In this document: positions 51,894-60,370 of the stretch, piece by piece
Layout: every line of letters starts with the position of its first letter
Numbering within the stretch: the first letter of the stretch is position 1
NCBI GenBank assembly: GCA_002422085.1
Contig: DISZ01000018.1
Span: 192,962-256,961, forward strand
Direction: 5' to 3'
Length of the DNA stretch: 64,000 nucleotides
DNA from: Rhodobacteraceae bacterium UBA6197
GTDB lineage: Bacteria; Pseudomonadota; Alphaproteobacteria; Rhodobacterales; Rhodobacteraceae
The notes under the pieces: generated by a model
What the model was told of the DNA's origin: nothing
The model's database searches: none
Seen by the model: only the letters and a program-made list of their open reading frames with translations
Translations under genes and position numbers: made by a program

Positions 51894-52711
51894 GCTTTGT
51901 TCCGGTTGTCCCAATCAGCGGTTATGCGGGCTGGACGTTTCTCAACCGGACGATGGAAAAGCAGCAGGCGGCATTCACCGCCTCTGCAAGCATTCAACGT
52001 GATGAAGATTATTTCCGAGAACGGATCGGTCAAATCGACTCTGCGGAAGACCTCGTCGCAGATCGTCGCTTGTTGCAAGTGGCGCTCGGCGCATTTGGTC
52101 TGGACGCCGATATCGACAATCGCTTTTTCATCAAGAAGGTGCTCGAAGACGGCACGCTGTCTTCAGACGCGCTTTCGAACAAGCTCGCGGACAAGCAATA
52201 CCTTGAGTTTTCAAAGGCATTCGGCTTTGGCGACAACTCCGAGCTGCGCACAAAGGAGGCGGATTTCGCGGATACGATCTTGTCCGCCTATGAAACGCGT
52301 CAGTTTGAGGTGGCAGTAGGCGAGACCGACGACAGTTTTCGGCTGGCGCTCAACGCGCAGCGCGAAATGCCGGAATTAGCCGCGAAATCCAACACGGAAA
52401 CAACAAAATGGCTGTCTATTCTTGGGTCCGAGCCACTACGGACCGTATTCGAGAATGCCTTGGGTCTGCCGTCAAGCATTTCAGCAATCGATCTGGACCA
52501 ACAGGTTACAGCGTTCAGTCAAAAGGCAGAGCTGGTTTTTGGATCAAGCGATCCCGCCCTGTTCTCGGACTCTGAACAGGTCGACAAATTGGTTCGTCTT
52601 TACTTGCTTCGTTCACAGGCACAAACCAGCACACTCAGCGGCGGTTCAGTGGCACTTCAGCTCTTGCAGTCCAGTGAAAATGCGTCGGGCACCTTGTCAC
52701 TTTTGCTTTAA
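51890..52711 (+). CDS. DUF1217 flagellar-locus protein
   Basis: 273 residues. The N-terminal SGYAGWTFLNRTMEKQQAAF and the repeated helical segments (YFRERIGQIDSAEDLVADRRLLQVALGAFGLDAD in parts; FIKKVLEDGTLSSDALSNKLAD) are those of the DUF1217 family, found in alphaproteobacterial flagellar clusters. The function is unknown; it lacks a signal peptide. It is coupled to flbT by a 4-bp overlap and converges on fliI with 10 bp between stops. Confidence 0.85.
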   Translation: MSFVPVVPISGYAGWTFLNRTMEKQQAAFTASASIQRDEDYFRERIGQIDSAEDLVADRRLLQVALGAFGLDADIDNRFFIKKVLEDGTLSSDALSNKLADKQYLEFSKAFGFGDNSELRTKEADFADTILSAYETRQFEVAVGETDDSFRLALNAQREMPELAAKSNTETTKWLSILGSEPLRTVFENALGLPSSISAIDLDQQVTAFSQKAELVFGSSDPALFSDSEQVDKLVRLYLLRSQAQTSTLSGGSVALQLLQSSENASGTLSLLL

Positions 52712-52721
52712 CCGCAATACT

Positions 52722-54053
52722 TTACACGGGAAGAGCAGCCGCCGACAGGCATTCTTCCAACCGCGCGAAACTTGCCGAAACCCCGTTCGGTTCATCTTCG
52801 GCCAAAAAGGCATCCAGCGCGGGCCAGACTCGAATGGCTGCGTCTATCATCGGATCAGTACCCGTCGCATATAGCCCCGCCTGAATCATCATCTCGGCAC
52901 GGTCATATGCGCCCAACATGCGGCGCGCTTGGCCGATAAGCGTGTTTTCCGTCGGGCAAGCGGCGTCCGGCAGCGACCGTGATACCGAGCGCAGCAGATC
53001 AATCGCCGGAAAACGCCCTCGTTCGGCGATGGTTCGGTCTAGGATCACATGTCCGTCAAGCACCCCTCGCAAGATATCAGCGACCGGCTCATCCATATCA
53101 GAGCCGGCGACCAACACCGAGAATACCGCCGTGATGTCGCCCTTGTCTTCAAGCCCAGGGCCAGCACGTTCGGCCAGCGACATGATCTGATGCGAGGTCG
53201 AGGGTGGAAAGCCGCGTAGTGACGGAGGTTCGCCGCCAGCCAAGGCTACTTCACGGTGGGCCTCAGCAAATCGTGTCACGCTGTCAGCCAAAAACAGCAC
53301 ATGTCGCCCTTGGTCGCGAAAATGCTCGGCCACGGTCATTGCGGCCCAGGCACAGCGTCGGCGCACCAAAGGTGACTGATCTGACGTGGCCGCAACGACT
53401 ACCGCTCGTTTCATGCCTTCGGGTCCCAAGACAGTTTCAACAAATTCGCGCAGTTCGCGCCCCCGCTCACCAATAAGGGCAATCACGACGATATCCGCTG
53501 CTACGCTGCGCGCAAACTTTGCCAGCAACGAAGACTTGCCAACGCCCGACCCTGCAAAAAGTCCGATCCGCTGCCCACGGACCAGCGGCAACATAGTGTT
53601 GAAAACGGCCATGCCGGTATCCAAACGTTCGCCCAAACGACGGCGCAACGCAGCGGCTGGCGGCACGGCGCGCAGCACACGCTCTGACGCGCCCCGCATC
53701 AAGGGACGGCCATCCAGGGGTTGCCCAAACGGGTCGACGATCCGCCCAACCCAACTGTCGTCCGGCGCCAGTTGCGCCTGTCCCAGTAGTTCGACCTGAT
53801 CAGCAATCGCAACCCCGTCGGCCGCTCCATCTGGCAACAAAGACACATAGCCGCGCCGCAACGCCAGCACCTCTCCGCCCAGCCTGCGCCCGCTATGGCA
53901 GCGGATCAGCACCCGATCGCCCAGCGCGGCCAGTCCTGACAAACCCGTCGCCTCAATAGTGCCGCGGCCCACCTCGGCCACACGGCCGACAGGATATACC
54001 GCTCCAAGATCCGAGATTTCTGCCCGAAGCAGATCCAACGCCGCTGATGCCAT
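52722..54053 (-). CDS. fliI: Flagellum-specific ATPase FliI
   Basis: 443 residues from the ATG at 54051-54053, which has GGAGG six bases upstream; an ATG four codons earlier is less likely. Walker A is GSGVGKSSL, Walker B LFLADSVTRFAEAHREVAL, and the ERGREL segment follows as in F1 beta-like export ATPases. It forms a hexamer under the export gate and helps unload substrates. The gene is divergent from the flgB operon; the 81 bp between starts should hold both promoters. Confidence 0.96.
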   Translation of the reverse strand: MASAALDLLRAEISDLGAVYPVGRVAEVGRGTIEATGLSGLAALGDRVLIRCHSGRRLGGEVLALRRGYVSLLPDGAADGVAIADQVELLGQAQLAPDDSWVGRIVDPFGQPLDGRPLMRGASERVLRAVPPAAALRRRLGERLDTGMAVFNTMLPLVRGQRIGLFAGSGVGKSSLLAKFARSVAADIVVIALIGERGRELREFVETVLGPEGMKRAVVVAATSDQSPLVRRRCAWAAMTVAEHFRDQGRHVLFLADSVTRFAEAHREVALAGGEPPSLRGFPPSTSHQIMSLAERAGPGLEDKGDITAVFSVLVAGSDMDEPVADILRGVLDGHVILDRTIAERGRFPAIDLLRSVSRSLPDAACPTENTLIGQARRMLGAYDRAEMMIQAGLYATGTDPMIDAAIRVWPALDAFLAEDEPNGVSASFARLEECLSAAALPV

Positions 54054-54134
54054 TCTGGCCTCCATATGTTCCTGAAACGTTTTCTAAACGATTCGCCCTT
54101 AAAGCTTTGTGTAGAGTTCGGAGGAGAAACCCCG

Positions 54135-54521
54135 ATGTTCGAGAAACTTGAGATCCTGCAGATGGCGCAAGCGATGGCATCCCATGCCGCGTTGCGCCAA
54201 AATGCCATCTCCCAAAACGTCGCCAATGCCGACACGCCGGGCTACGCCGCCCGCGACGTGGAGAGCTTTGCCGATACCTATGATGCCGCTGGCGACGGTC
54301 AGCTAAAGGCGACGCGGCCGGGCCATCTGGGCGCAAATGGCACCTTCACCGCCCATGAAATCACCCGACACGACCCCGGAACGATGTCGCCCAACGGCAA
54401 CTCGGTATCGATCGAAGAAGAGATGGTCAAAGGCGTCGAGGTGAAGCAGCAGCACGACCTTGCCTTGGCTATCTACAAGTCTTCGATGGGTATTTTGCGC
54501 ACCAGCCTTGGTCGGACATAG
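54135..54521 (+). CDS. flgB: Flagellar basal-body rod protein FlgB
   Basis: 128 residues from the ATG at 54135, preceded by GGAGGAG; the frame is open to 54066 but the rod family begins here (MFEKLEILQMAQAM). The motif QNAISQNVANADTPGYAARDV is diagnostic. The protein forms the proximal rod in the periplasm. It starts a plus-strand run flgB-flgC-fliE-fliQ-flgF-flgG-flgA-flgH-fliL-like with very short gaps. Confidence 0.95.
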   Translation: MFEKLEILQMAQAMASHAALRQNAISQNVANADTPGYAARDVESFADTYDAAGDGQLKATRPGHLGANGTFTAHEITRHDPGTMSPNGNSVSIEEEMVKGVEVKQQHDLALAIYKSSMGILRTSLGRT

Positions 54522-54530
54522 GGGTAAGCC

Positions 54531-54923
54531 ATGACCGATTTCACCAGCGCGCTCGCACTATCGGCCTCGGGAATGAAGGCCCAATCCATGCGTCTGCGCC
54601 ACGTTTCCGAGAATATCGCCAACGCCGACACACCCGGTTTCCATCGCAAGACCACCTCGTTCGAAGAGGTGATCGATCACGGCAACCACACCGGGCAGGT
54701 CACGCTTGGCCCCGTCGAACTCGACCAGAAGGAACTGACACGGATTTATGATCCGGGCCATCCGCTGGCCGATGAGAGCGGCTACTACGACGGCTCGAAT
54801 GTCGATCTGGTAGTCGAGATTGCTGACGCGCGCGAAGCGCAGCGCAGCTACGAGGCGAACCTTCGGATGTTCGATCAGGCGCGGCAAATGTCGTCCAGCC
54901 TGCTCGATCTCCTTCGCCGCTGA
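54531..54923 (+). CDS. flgC: Flagellar basal-body rod protein FlgC
   Basis: 130 residues with the rod-protein N-terminus LALSASGMKAQSMRLRHVSENIANADTPG, read here in part, and the C-terminal EANLRMFDQARQMSSSLLDLL. It polymerises in the rod between FlgB and FlgF. The 9-bp gap to flgB and 16-bp gap to fliE indicate one transcript. Confidence 0.95.
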   Translation: MTDFTSALALSASGMKAQSMRLRHVSENIANADTPGFHRKTTSFEEVIDHGNHTGQVTLGPVELDQKELTRIYDPGHPLADESGYYDGSNVDLVVEIADAREAQRSYEANLRMFDQARQMSSSLLDLLRR

Positions 54924-54939
54924 ATAGAGGAGGTCCAGA

Positions 54940-55233
54940 ATGGACGTCAAAACCTCTTTTGCCGCGCAAAGCTATGCCCAGGCCCGAGCCGCGGCGGCAC
55001 CACGCCCCGAAGCGGGCGGGTCTGGTCAGAGCGTTTTCGGCGCTATCGCCGAGGATTTCGCAGCAACCCTCAAAGCAGGAGAAGACACCGCCAAGGCGGC
55101 CATGACAGGCGGCGCCGACCCGCACGCGCTGGTGCAGGCCCTAGCTGCAACGGAACTTGCGGTCGAGACCGCCGTGACCGTGCGCAACAAAGTGGTCGAG
55201 GCCTATCAGGAAATCCTGCGGATGCCGGTGTGA
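54940..55233 (+). CDS. fliE: Flagellar hook-basal body protein FliE
   Basis: 97 residues with the FliE layout: a variable N-terminus, then ALAATELAVETAVTVRNKVVEAYQEILRMPV, the conserved tail that joins the MS-ring to the rod. GGAGG precedes the ATG. It overlaps the fliQ start. Confidence 0.94.
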   Translation: MDVKTSFAAQSYAQARAAAAPRPEAGGSGQSVFGAIAEDFAATLKAGEDTAKAAMTGGADPHALVQALAATELAVETAVTVRNKVVEAYQEILRMPV

Positions 55234-55235
55234 TG

Positions 55236-55502
55236 ATGAACGAAGCACTCTTCTTTGACACATTGCGCCAAGGTCTTTGGATCGCAGTGATGATTTCCGC
55301 CCCGATGTTGGCGGTTGCCTTGGTCGCAGGCGTCACCATCGGTCTGTTTCAGGCACTGACGTCAGTGCAAGAGATGACACTTACCTTCGTACCCAAGGTT
55401 GGCGCCATGTTGGTCGTATTCTGGGTTTCCATGTCCTTCATGTCCGAAACGCTGGTGTCGTTCTTCACCACGCGAATCGTTCCGTTGATCGCAGGGGGCT
55501 AA
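55236..55502 (+). CDS. fliQ: Flagellar export protein FliQ
   Basis: About 88 residues; a GTG at 55230 and ATGs at 55233 and 55236 are all possible starts. Two membrane helices surround GVTIGLFQALTSVQEMTLTFVPK, the FliQ signature. It is part of the export gate with FliP and FliR. It begins within or right after the fliE stop. Confidence 0.94.
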   Translation: MNEALFFDTLRQGLWIAVMISAPMLAVALVAGVTIGLFQALTSVQEMTLTFVPKVGAMLVVFWVSMSFMSETLVSFFTTRIVPLIAGG

Positions 55503-55504
55503 AG

Positions 55505-56221
55505 ATGGACAACGCAATCTACACCACATTGAACCGTCAGTCCGGGCTGATGCGCGAAATGCGCACCGTCGCCAACAACATTGCCAACGTCTCGACAAAC
55601 GGGTTCCGAAAGGAAGGCGTTATCTTTGCCGAACATATCGCAGCGTTGGATGGTGTCGAACCATCGCTCTCGATGGCGACCGCATCTGGTCGGATGGTCA
55701 ACCTGGCTCAGGCGCCTTTGGCCCAGACGGGCGGCAGCTTCGATTTTGCCATTGAGGGCGACGGGTTTTTCCAGATTGAGACGCCGCAGGGAAACCAACT
55801 GACAAGGGCTGGCAGCTTTACACCGTCTGCCGAAGGGGAATTGGTCACACAGGACGGCTATCGACTCTTGGATCTTGGCGGCTCGCCGATTTATGTCGCG
55901 CCTGACGCCGGGCCAGTTGCGGTTTCGCAAGATGGCACAATGTCGGCCAAAGGCTCGCCCATCGCGCAATTAGGGGTCTTTGTTCCCGCCGATCCAAATG
56001 GCTTGCTACACCAAGGCGGCACACGATTCTCTGCCGAAGCGGGTGTCGAGCCCATGGAAAACCCCGTCGTCATGCAAGGATTCCTGGAAGAATCGAATGT
56101 CGATCCCGTTTCCGAGATTTCCCGGATGATTGAGGTTCAGCGCGCCTATGAGATGGGACAGACCTTTCTTGACCGTGAAGACCAACGCATTCGCGGCGTC
56201 ATTTCCACCCTGAGCCGATAA
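55505..56221 (+). CDS. flgF: Flagellar basal-body rod protein FlgF
   Basis: 238 residues from the ATG at 55505, 2 bp after fliQ; the longer frame upstream is antisense noise. MDNAIYTTLNRQSGLMREM and ANNIANVSTNGFRKEGV are typical, as is the C-terminal IEVQRAYEMGQTFL. It forms part of the proximal rod before FlgG. Confidence 0.94.
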   Translation: MDNAIYTTLNRQSGLMREMRTVANNIANVSTNGFRKEGVIFAEHIAALDGVEPSLSMATASGRMVNLAQAPLAQTGGSFDFAIEGDGFFQIETPQGNQLTRAGSFTPSAEGELVTQDGYRLLDLGGSPIYVAPDAGPVAVSQDGTMSAKGSPIAQLGVFVPADPNGLLHQGGTRFSAEAGVEPMENPVVMQGFLEESNVDPVSEISRMIEVQRAYEMGQTFLDREDQRIRGVISTLSR

Positions 56222-56233
56222 GGAGTCTGACCG

Positions 56234-56999
56234 ATGCGCGCCCTGCAAATCGCTGCCACCGGCATGAGTGCCCAGCAAACACGGGTCGAGGTGATCTCGA
56301 ACAATCTCGCGAACATGTCGACAACCGGCTACAATTCCCGGCGGGCCGAATTCGCCGACTTGCACTATCAGCAAATGACACGACCCGGCACAATCGCCGC
56401 CAATGATGGCACGATCGTGCCGACCGGGGTGCAGCTTGGACTGGGCGTCCGACCCTCTGCGGTTACCGTCAATCTGGCGCAAGGCTCTTTGTCTGCGACG
56501 GGTGGAGATCTGGATCTGGCGATCGACGGGCTAGGCTATATCGAGGTCACGATGCCGTCTGGCATTTCCGGCTATACGCGCGATGGCGCGTTGAAACGCT
56601 CGCCCGACGGAGAGATTGTCACCTCTGACGGATATTCGGTTGTGCCCGGCATTACGATCCCCAGCGATGCGCGCGCCGTAGCAATCAACGCCTCGGGTGA
56701 GGTTTACGCCTACTTCAATGATCAAGTTCAGCCCACACTTTTGGGGCAGTTTACGCTCGCTGGCTTTACCAACGAAAAGGGATTGGAGGCGATCGGGTCG
56801 AATCTCTTTCTGGAAACGGGTGCTTCAGGTCCAGCTCAGGTGTCTTCGCCCGGAGAGAATGGGCTTGGGACGCTGCGACAGGGCTATCTGGAAGAAAGCT
56901 CGGTCGACGCTGTGCGCGAGATTACAGAACTCATCGAGGCGCAGCGCGGGTATGAACTGAACGCCAAGGTCATTACCGCCGCAGACCAGATGCTTGGCG
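56234..56999 (+). CDS. flgG: Flagellar distal rod protein FlgG
   Basis: 261 residues including the stop region to 57019: MRALQIAATGMSAQQTRVEVISNNLANMSTTGY is the family start, read here in part, and AQRGYELNAKVITAADQMLG the end. It builds the distal rod. The coding frame ends with TGA whose last base is shared with the flgA ATG at 57019, so treat the true 3' end as 57019. Confidence 0.9.
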
Positions 57000-57018
57000 C
57001 AACCACGCAGGTGCGCTG

Positions 57019-57453
57019 ATGATCGGTCGTGAGTTCTGGGTAATAGCAGCAATCTTGGTGATACTGGCCACCGCAACAAATGCCGATGTCCTGACTACGA
57101 CACGCACGTTGCGGGCAAAATCTATCATCGCTCTGGAGGATCTGGCGATTCAGGACGGCTTTGATGAATCTGCCCTGTCACGGGCTGAGGACGCAGTTGG
57201 TTCGGAGGCTCGAGTTGCCCTCTACGCAGGACGACCGATCCACCCGCAAGACATCGGTCCGGCGGCGATCGTCGACCGCAATCAGATTGTCGCAATATCT
57301 TTCAATCACGGTTCGCTCACCATCACAATTGAAGGGAGGGCGATGGAACGTGGTGGTGTCGGAGATACGATCCGCGTGATGAATGCCTCCTCTCGAGTCA
57401 CTGTGAACGCTACCATAAACCCCGACGGCTCCCTGACCGTGCTTTCTCAATGA
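57019..57453 (+). CDS. flgA: P-ring assembly chaperone FlgA
   Basis: 144 residues, the short alphaproteobacterial form, with an N-terminal signal segment and SAF-type core (LYAGRPIHPQDIGPAAIVDRNQIV; VNATINPDGSLTVLSQ). It assists FlgI assembly into the P-ring in the periplasm. It starts on the last base of the flgG stop and overlaps the flgH start by 4 bp. Confidence 0.9.
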   Translation: MIGREFWVIAAILVILATATNADVLTTTRTLRAKSIIALEDLAIQDGFDESALSRAEDAVGSEARVALYAGRPIHPQDIGPAAIVDRNQIVAISFNHGSLTITIEGRAMERGGVGDTIRVMNASSRVTVNATINPDGSLTVLSQ

Positions 57454-58190
57454 TCGAGGCCATGATGCGAATTTTGATTCTTTGCGTTTCTGCCCTGTCG
57501 CTTCTCGGCTGTCAGCGGCTCGAACAGGTCGGCAAGGCGCCAGACCTTACGCCGATCGAAGTCGGCGACGAGTTCTTCGCCATGACCACGCAACCAATGC
57601 CGACGTCCAACCCCTATCCAAGGGGCAACGCCGAGGCTTCGCTATGGTCCGGATCACGTGGGTCGCTTCTGGGCGACCGGCGCGCGGGGCAACGTGGCGA
57701 TATTTTGACCGTCGTGATTGAAATCGACGACCAGGCTGAGATTTCGAATTCATCTGGCAGAAGTCGTAGCGGTTCGGATTCACTGAGTGTTCCTAGCCTT
57801 TTGGGTATTCCGCAGCGGATAAACGAAAAGTTGCCTGATGGCGCGAGCATGAATGAGGCTTACGCGACCGATTCAAGTTCCAGCTACAAGGGCAACGGCT
57901 CGGTCGCGCGGAAAGAAAAACTGACGCTGCGGGTGGCTGCAACCATTTTGGATCGGCTTCCCAATGGGGTCCTGCGCATTCAAGGTAGTCAGGAAGTACG
58001 GGTCAATTTTGAAGTCCGCGAACTGATCGTTAGCGGATTTGTCCGACCCGAAGACGTCAGCCGCCAAAATGAAATTACTTATGACAAGATCGCGGGTGCT
58101 CGGATTTCGTATGGCGGGCGCGGCCAGATCACTGATGTTCAGCAACCCCGCATTGGCCAACAAGTGGCCGATGTACTGCTGCCCTTCTGA
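57450..58190 (+). CDS. flgH: Flagellar L-ring lipoprotein FlgH
   Basis: 246 residues with a signal peptide and lipobox LSLLGC (Cys21 from the first ATG). GSLLGDRRAGQRGDILTVVIE and GNGSVARKEKLTLRVAATI are FlgH signatures, and ARISYGGRGQITDVQQP ends it. It forms the L-ring in the outer membrane. FlgI is not seen in this window. Confidence 0.95.
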   Translation: MIEAMMRILILCVSALSLLGCQRLEQVGKAPDLTPIEVGDEFFAMTTQPMPTSNPYPRGNAEASLWSGSRGSLLGDRRAGQRGDILTVVIEIDDQAEISNSSGRSRSGSDSLSVPSLLGIPQRINEKLPDGASMNEAYATDSSSSYKGNGSVARKEKLTLRVAATILDRLPNGVLRIQGSQEVRVNFEVRELIVSGFVRPEDVSRQNEITYDKIAGARISYGGRGQITDVQQPRIGQQVADVLLPF

Positions 58191-58198
58191 GGTTCAGA

Positions 58199-58690
58199 AT
58201 GCGGAAAATCCTTCCAGTTCTCATGGCATTGATCGGACTGAGTGTCGGTGTTGGTGCTGGCGTTTTTCTTCGTCCGGCACACGAAAAAGCTCTGGCGGCC
58301 AATCCCTGCGGTGAGCTTTCGCAAAAAGTCGAAGAGGGGGCGACGGCAAATGAGGGGGTGGCAACGCGCGAATATGTAAAGCTGAACAATCAATTCGTCG
58401 TCCCGGTAGTTGAGTCTGGCGACGTTTCGTCACTGGTTATCATGTCGCTCAGCCTCGAGGTGAAACTTGGCAATACAGAAAAGGTCTATTCACTAGAACC
58501 GAAGATCCGGGATGCATTCTTGCAAGTGTTATTCGATCACGCAAACTCTGGCGGGTTCCGCGGCGCTTTCACCGAAACTGCCAATATGGATCAATTGCGA
58601 CGGGCCTTGTTCGAGACCGCACAAAGGACTCTGGGCGATAGCGCCACAAACGTGCTGATCTCAGATATTGTTCGCCAGGACATGAAGTAA
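58199..58690 (+). CDS. FliL-like flagellar protein
   Basis: 163 residues with one N-terminal membrane helix and a periplasmic part whose end (RALFETAQRTLGDSATNVLISDIVRQDMK) resembles FliL, a stator-associated protein. The middle, VVPVVESGDVSSLVIMSLSLEVK, also fits. It is 8 bp after flgH. The IS3 element begins 15 bp past its stop and does not interrupt the coding frame. Confidence 0.8.
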   Translation: MRKILPVLMALIGLSVGVGAGVFLRPAHEKALAANPCGELSQKVEEGATANEGVATREYVKLNNQFVVPVVESGDVSSLVIMSLSLEVKLGNTEKVYSLEPKIRDAFLQVLFDHANSGGFRGAFTETANMDQLRRALFETAQRTLGDSATNVLISDIVRQDMK

Positions 58691-58744
58691 CCAGCGGCTA
58701 ACGACTGAGCTACTCCCCACTTCTTGGACAGATTTCCGGCGGAT

Positions 58745-59599
58745 TTAAGCTACTGCCTGCACCTGCTGATCGGTTTGGGTTGCGTTGAAGTAGACCACGG
58801 CGGGCGGTTGACCGCCATGGGCAGTGTGAGGTCGATGGTTGTTGTAGAAAGTGATCCATCGCCCGATGCCGGTTCTTGCCTGCGATCCGGTCTCCCAAGC
58901 GTGCAGGTAGACGCATTCATACTTCAAGGACCGCCAAAGGCGTTCGATGAAGATGTTGTCCAGACAGCGCCCCTTGCCGTCCATCGAGATCCGGATGCCG
59001 ACCCGCTTCAGCCGGTCGGTCCAAGCGAAGGACGTGAACTGGCTGCCCTGATCCGTGTTCATGATCTCGGGCGGGCCGAACTTGTGGATCGCCTCGTTCA
59101 GCGCCTCGACGCAGAAGTCTGCCTCCAGCGTGTTCGATATCCGCCATGCTAGCACCTTCCGGGTGAACCAGTCCATGATGGCGACCAGATAGAGGAAGCC
59201 CTTCCGCATTGGGATGTAGGTGATGTCAGCGCACCAGACCTGGTTTGGCCGCTCCACCCGCAGCCCGCCCAGCAGATAGGGGTAAATCTTATGCCCTTTC
59301 GCGGGCTTGCTGGTGTCGGGCTTCTGGTAGATCGGCATCAGGCGCATGAGCCGCATCAGGCGCCTGATGCGTTTCTGGTTCACGGAATGGCCTTCATTCT
59401 GCAGATGCCAGGTCATCTGGCGGACACCGTAGAATGGCGTTTCCAGAAACTGCTTGTCGATCAAGAGCATGAGGTCGAGGTTCATCGCCGTCTCGCCCAG
59501 CGGCGCGTAATAGAACGACGACCGCGAGATCGAGAGCAGACGGCATTGCGCCCCGACCGACAGCTTGGGATGGTCGCGTTCGATCATCCCGCGCCTCAC
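58745..59599 (-). CDS. IS3-family transposase OrfB (DDE integrase domain)
   Basis: 284 residues if started at the GTG of the OrfA stop overlap. The catalytic DDE triad is readable: Asp in WCADITYIPM, Asp in MNTDQGSQFTS, and Glu in NIFIERLWRSLKYE. The integrase core follows a helix-turn-helix-like N-terminus (CRLLSISRSSFYY). The frame is open upstream across the heptamer at 59629-59635, so the active form is probably the OrfAB fusion made by a -1 shift. Confidence 0.95.
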   Translation of the reverse strand: MRRGMIERDHPKLSVGAQCRLLSISRSSFYYAPLGETAMNLDLMLLIDKQFLETPFYGVRQMTWHLQNEGHSVNQKRIRRLMRLMRLMPIYQKPDTSKPAKGHKIYPYLLGGLRVERPNQVWCADITYIPMRKGFLYLVAIMDWFTRKVLAWRISNTLEADFCVEALNEAIHKFGPPEIMNTDQGSQFTSFAWTDRLKRVGIRISMDGKGRCLDNIFIERLWRSLKYECVYLHAWETGSQARTGIGRWITFYNNHRPHTAHGGQPPAVVYFNATQTDQQVQAVA

Positions 59600-59895
59600 T
59601 TGCCGATCCAGGGCTTGAGCTTTCGTGACAAAAAATCATTGGCGACGGCCAGCTCTCCGATCTTGGCATGCAGGTCACGGACCGTTTCTTCTGCAACCTC
59701 GGTCGCAGCCGCAGCCTTGCCGCCGCGTTCGAAGATGCCTGCCGCCCCCTCAAGCAGCGACCGTTTCCATTGATGGATCATCGTCGGATGCACGCCATAT
59801 TCAACGGCCAGCTCCGACACCGTGCGCGCCCCCTTCACGGCCTCCAGCGCCACACGCGCCTTGAATGCTGAATCGTGGTTCCTGCGTTTCGACAT
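59596..59895 (-). CDS. IS3-family transposase OrfA (DNA-binding)
   Basis: 99 residues with a helix-turn-helix of the IS3 OrfA type (FKARVALEAVKGARTVSELA; EYGVHPTMIHQWKRSLLEG) and a leucine-zipper-like tail. It binds the IS ends. It overlaps OrfB by 4 bp and carries the frameshift heptamer near its end. Confidence 0.95.
   Translation of the reverse strand: MSKRRNHDSAFKARVALEAVKGARTVSELAVEYGVHPTMIHQWKRSLLEGAAGIFERGGKAAAATEVAEETVRDLHAKIGELAVANDFLSRKLKPWIGK
59629..59635 (-). promoter_or_regulatory. Programmed -1 frameshift site of the IS3 element
   Basis: On the coding strand the sequence is T TTT TTG in the OrfA frame, 11 codons before the OrfA stop. Slipping back one base gives TTT TTT and leads without a stop into the OrfB frame (FVTKAQALDRQVRRGMIER), which is IS3 transposase sequence. 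Confidence 0.8.
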
Positions 59896-59989
59896 ATCCT
59901 GGTCTCCTCGTCTTGAAGATCAGCAGACCTCAGATCGTAGCTTCCGTCACTGTCCGATTTTCGGGGGGTACCTCAGACCTCGAGGTATG

Positions 59990-60370
59990 CTACTCGTTTC
60001 TAGCGTCTGACCTGCATTTGTCCTGCGCTGCTATTTCGCGCAACAGTTGTTCCAATGCCTGATTGCGCCCGAATGCCCGGCTCGCTTCGACCTGAGATCG
60101 GGCGCATTCTCGCGCGACATCCTCAAGATCCACCTCAAGACCCAGACGAACCTCTGCCGCCCATTCGTCATATTTCTGAGCCTGTAGAGCACCGGTGGGT
60201 TGAGCCACCACGCCCGCACGAACATTCTGCCGATCCAAATCAAGGCGTCGTATCTGTTCAAGTTTTTCGACTTGGCGTCTTTGCAAAGCACTCAAGTGAG
60301 CAAGGGCCGCGGCTTTTTTCATGCCGGCCAGCTTTATAAGACTGCCAAGCTTTCTGGTTTGACTCACCAT
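59990..60370 (-). CDS. FliJ-like coiled-coil flagellar protein
   Basis: 126 residues, almost all helical with heptad-like spacing and many Gln, Glu, Arg and Ala, as in FliJ, the soluble stalk of the export ATPase. No strict motif fixes the family. The ATG overlaps the flhB stop (ATGGTGA) and has GGAGGGG upstream. Its stop lies 15 bp from the IS end, in host sequence, so the protein is not cut by the IS. Confidence 0.6.
   Translation of the reverse strand: MVSQTRKLGSLIKLAGMKKAAALAHLSALQRRQVEKLEQIRRLDLDRQNVRAGVVAQPTGALQAQKYDEWAAEVRLGLEVDLEDVARECARSQVEASRAFGRNQALEQLLREIAAQDKCRSDARNE

Larger units (their letters stand above)
58706..59975 (-). mobile_element. IS3-family insertion sequence, complete
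   Basis: 1,270 bp bounded by imperfect 26-bp terminal inverted repeats (58706-58731 and 59950-59975), both with TGAG at the tip and GGACAG at the inner end; 18 of 26 positions match by my count. A 3-bp direct repeat GAC flanks it (58703-58705 and 59976-59978), the target duplication. Two overlapping open frames encode OrfA and OrfB. It sits in what would be a 25-bp gap between two convergent flagellar genes, so insertion seems harmless to coding. Confidence 0.93.
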
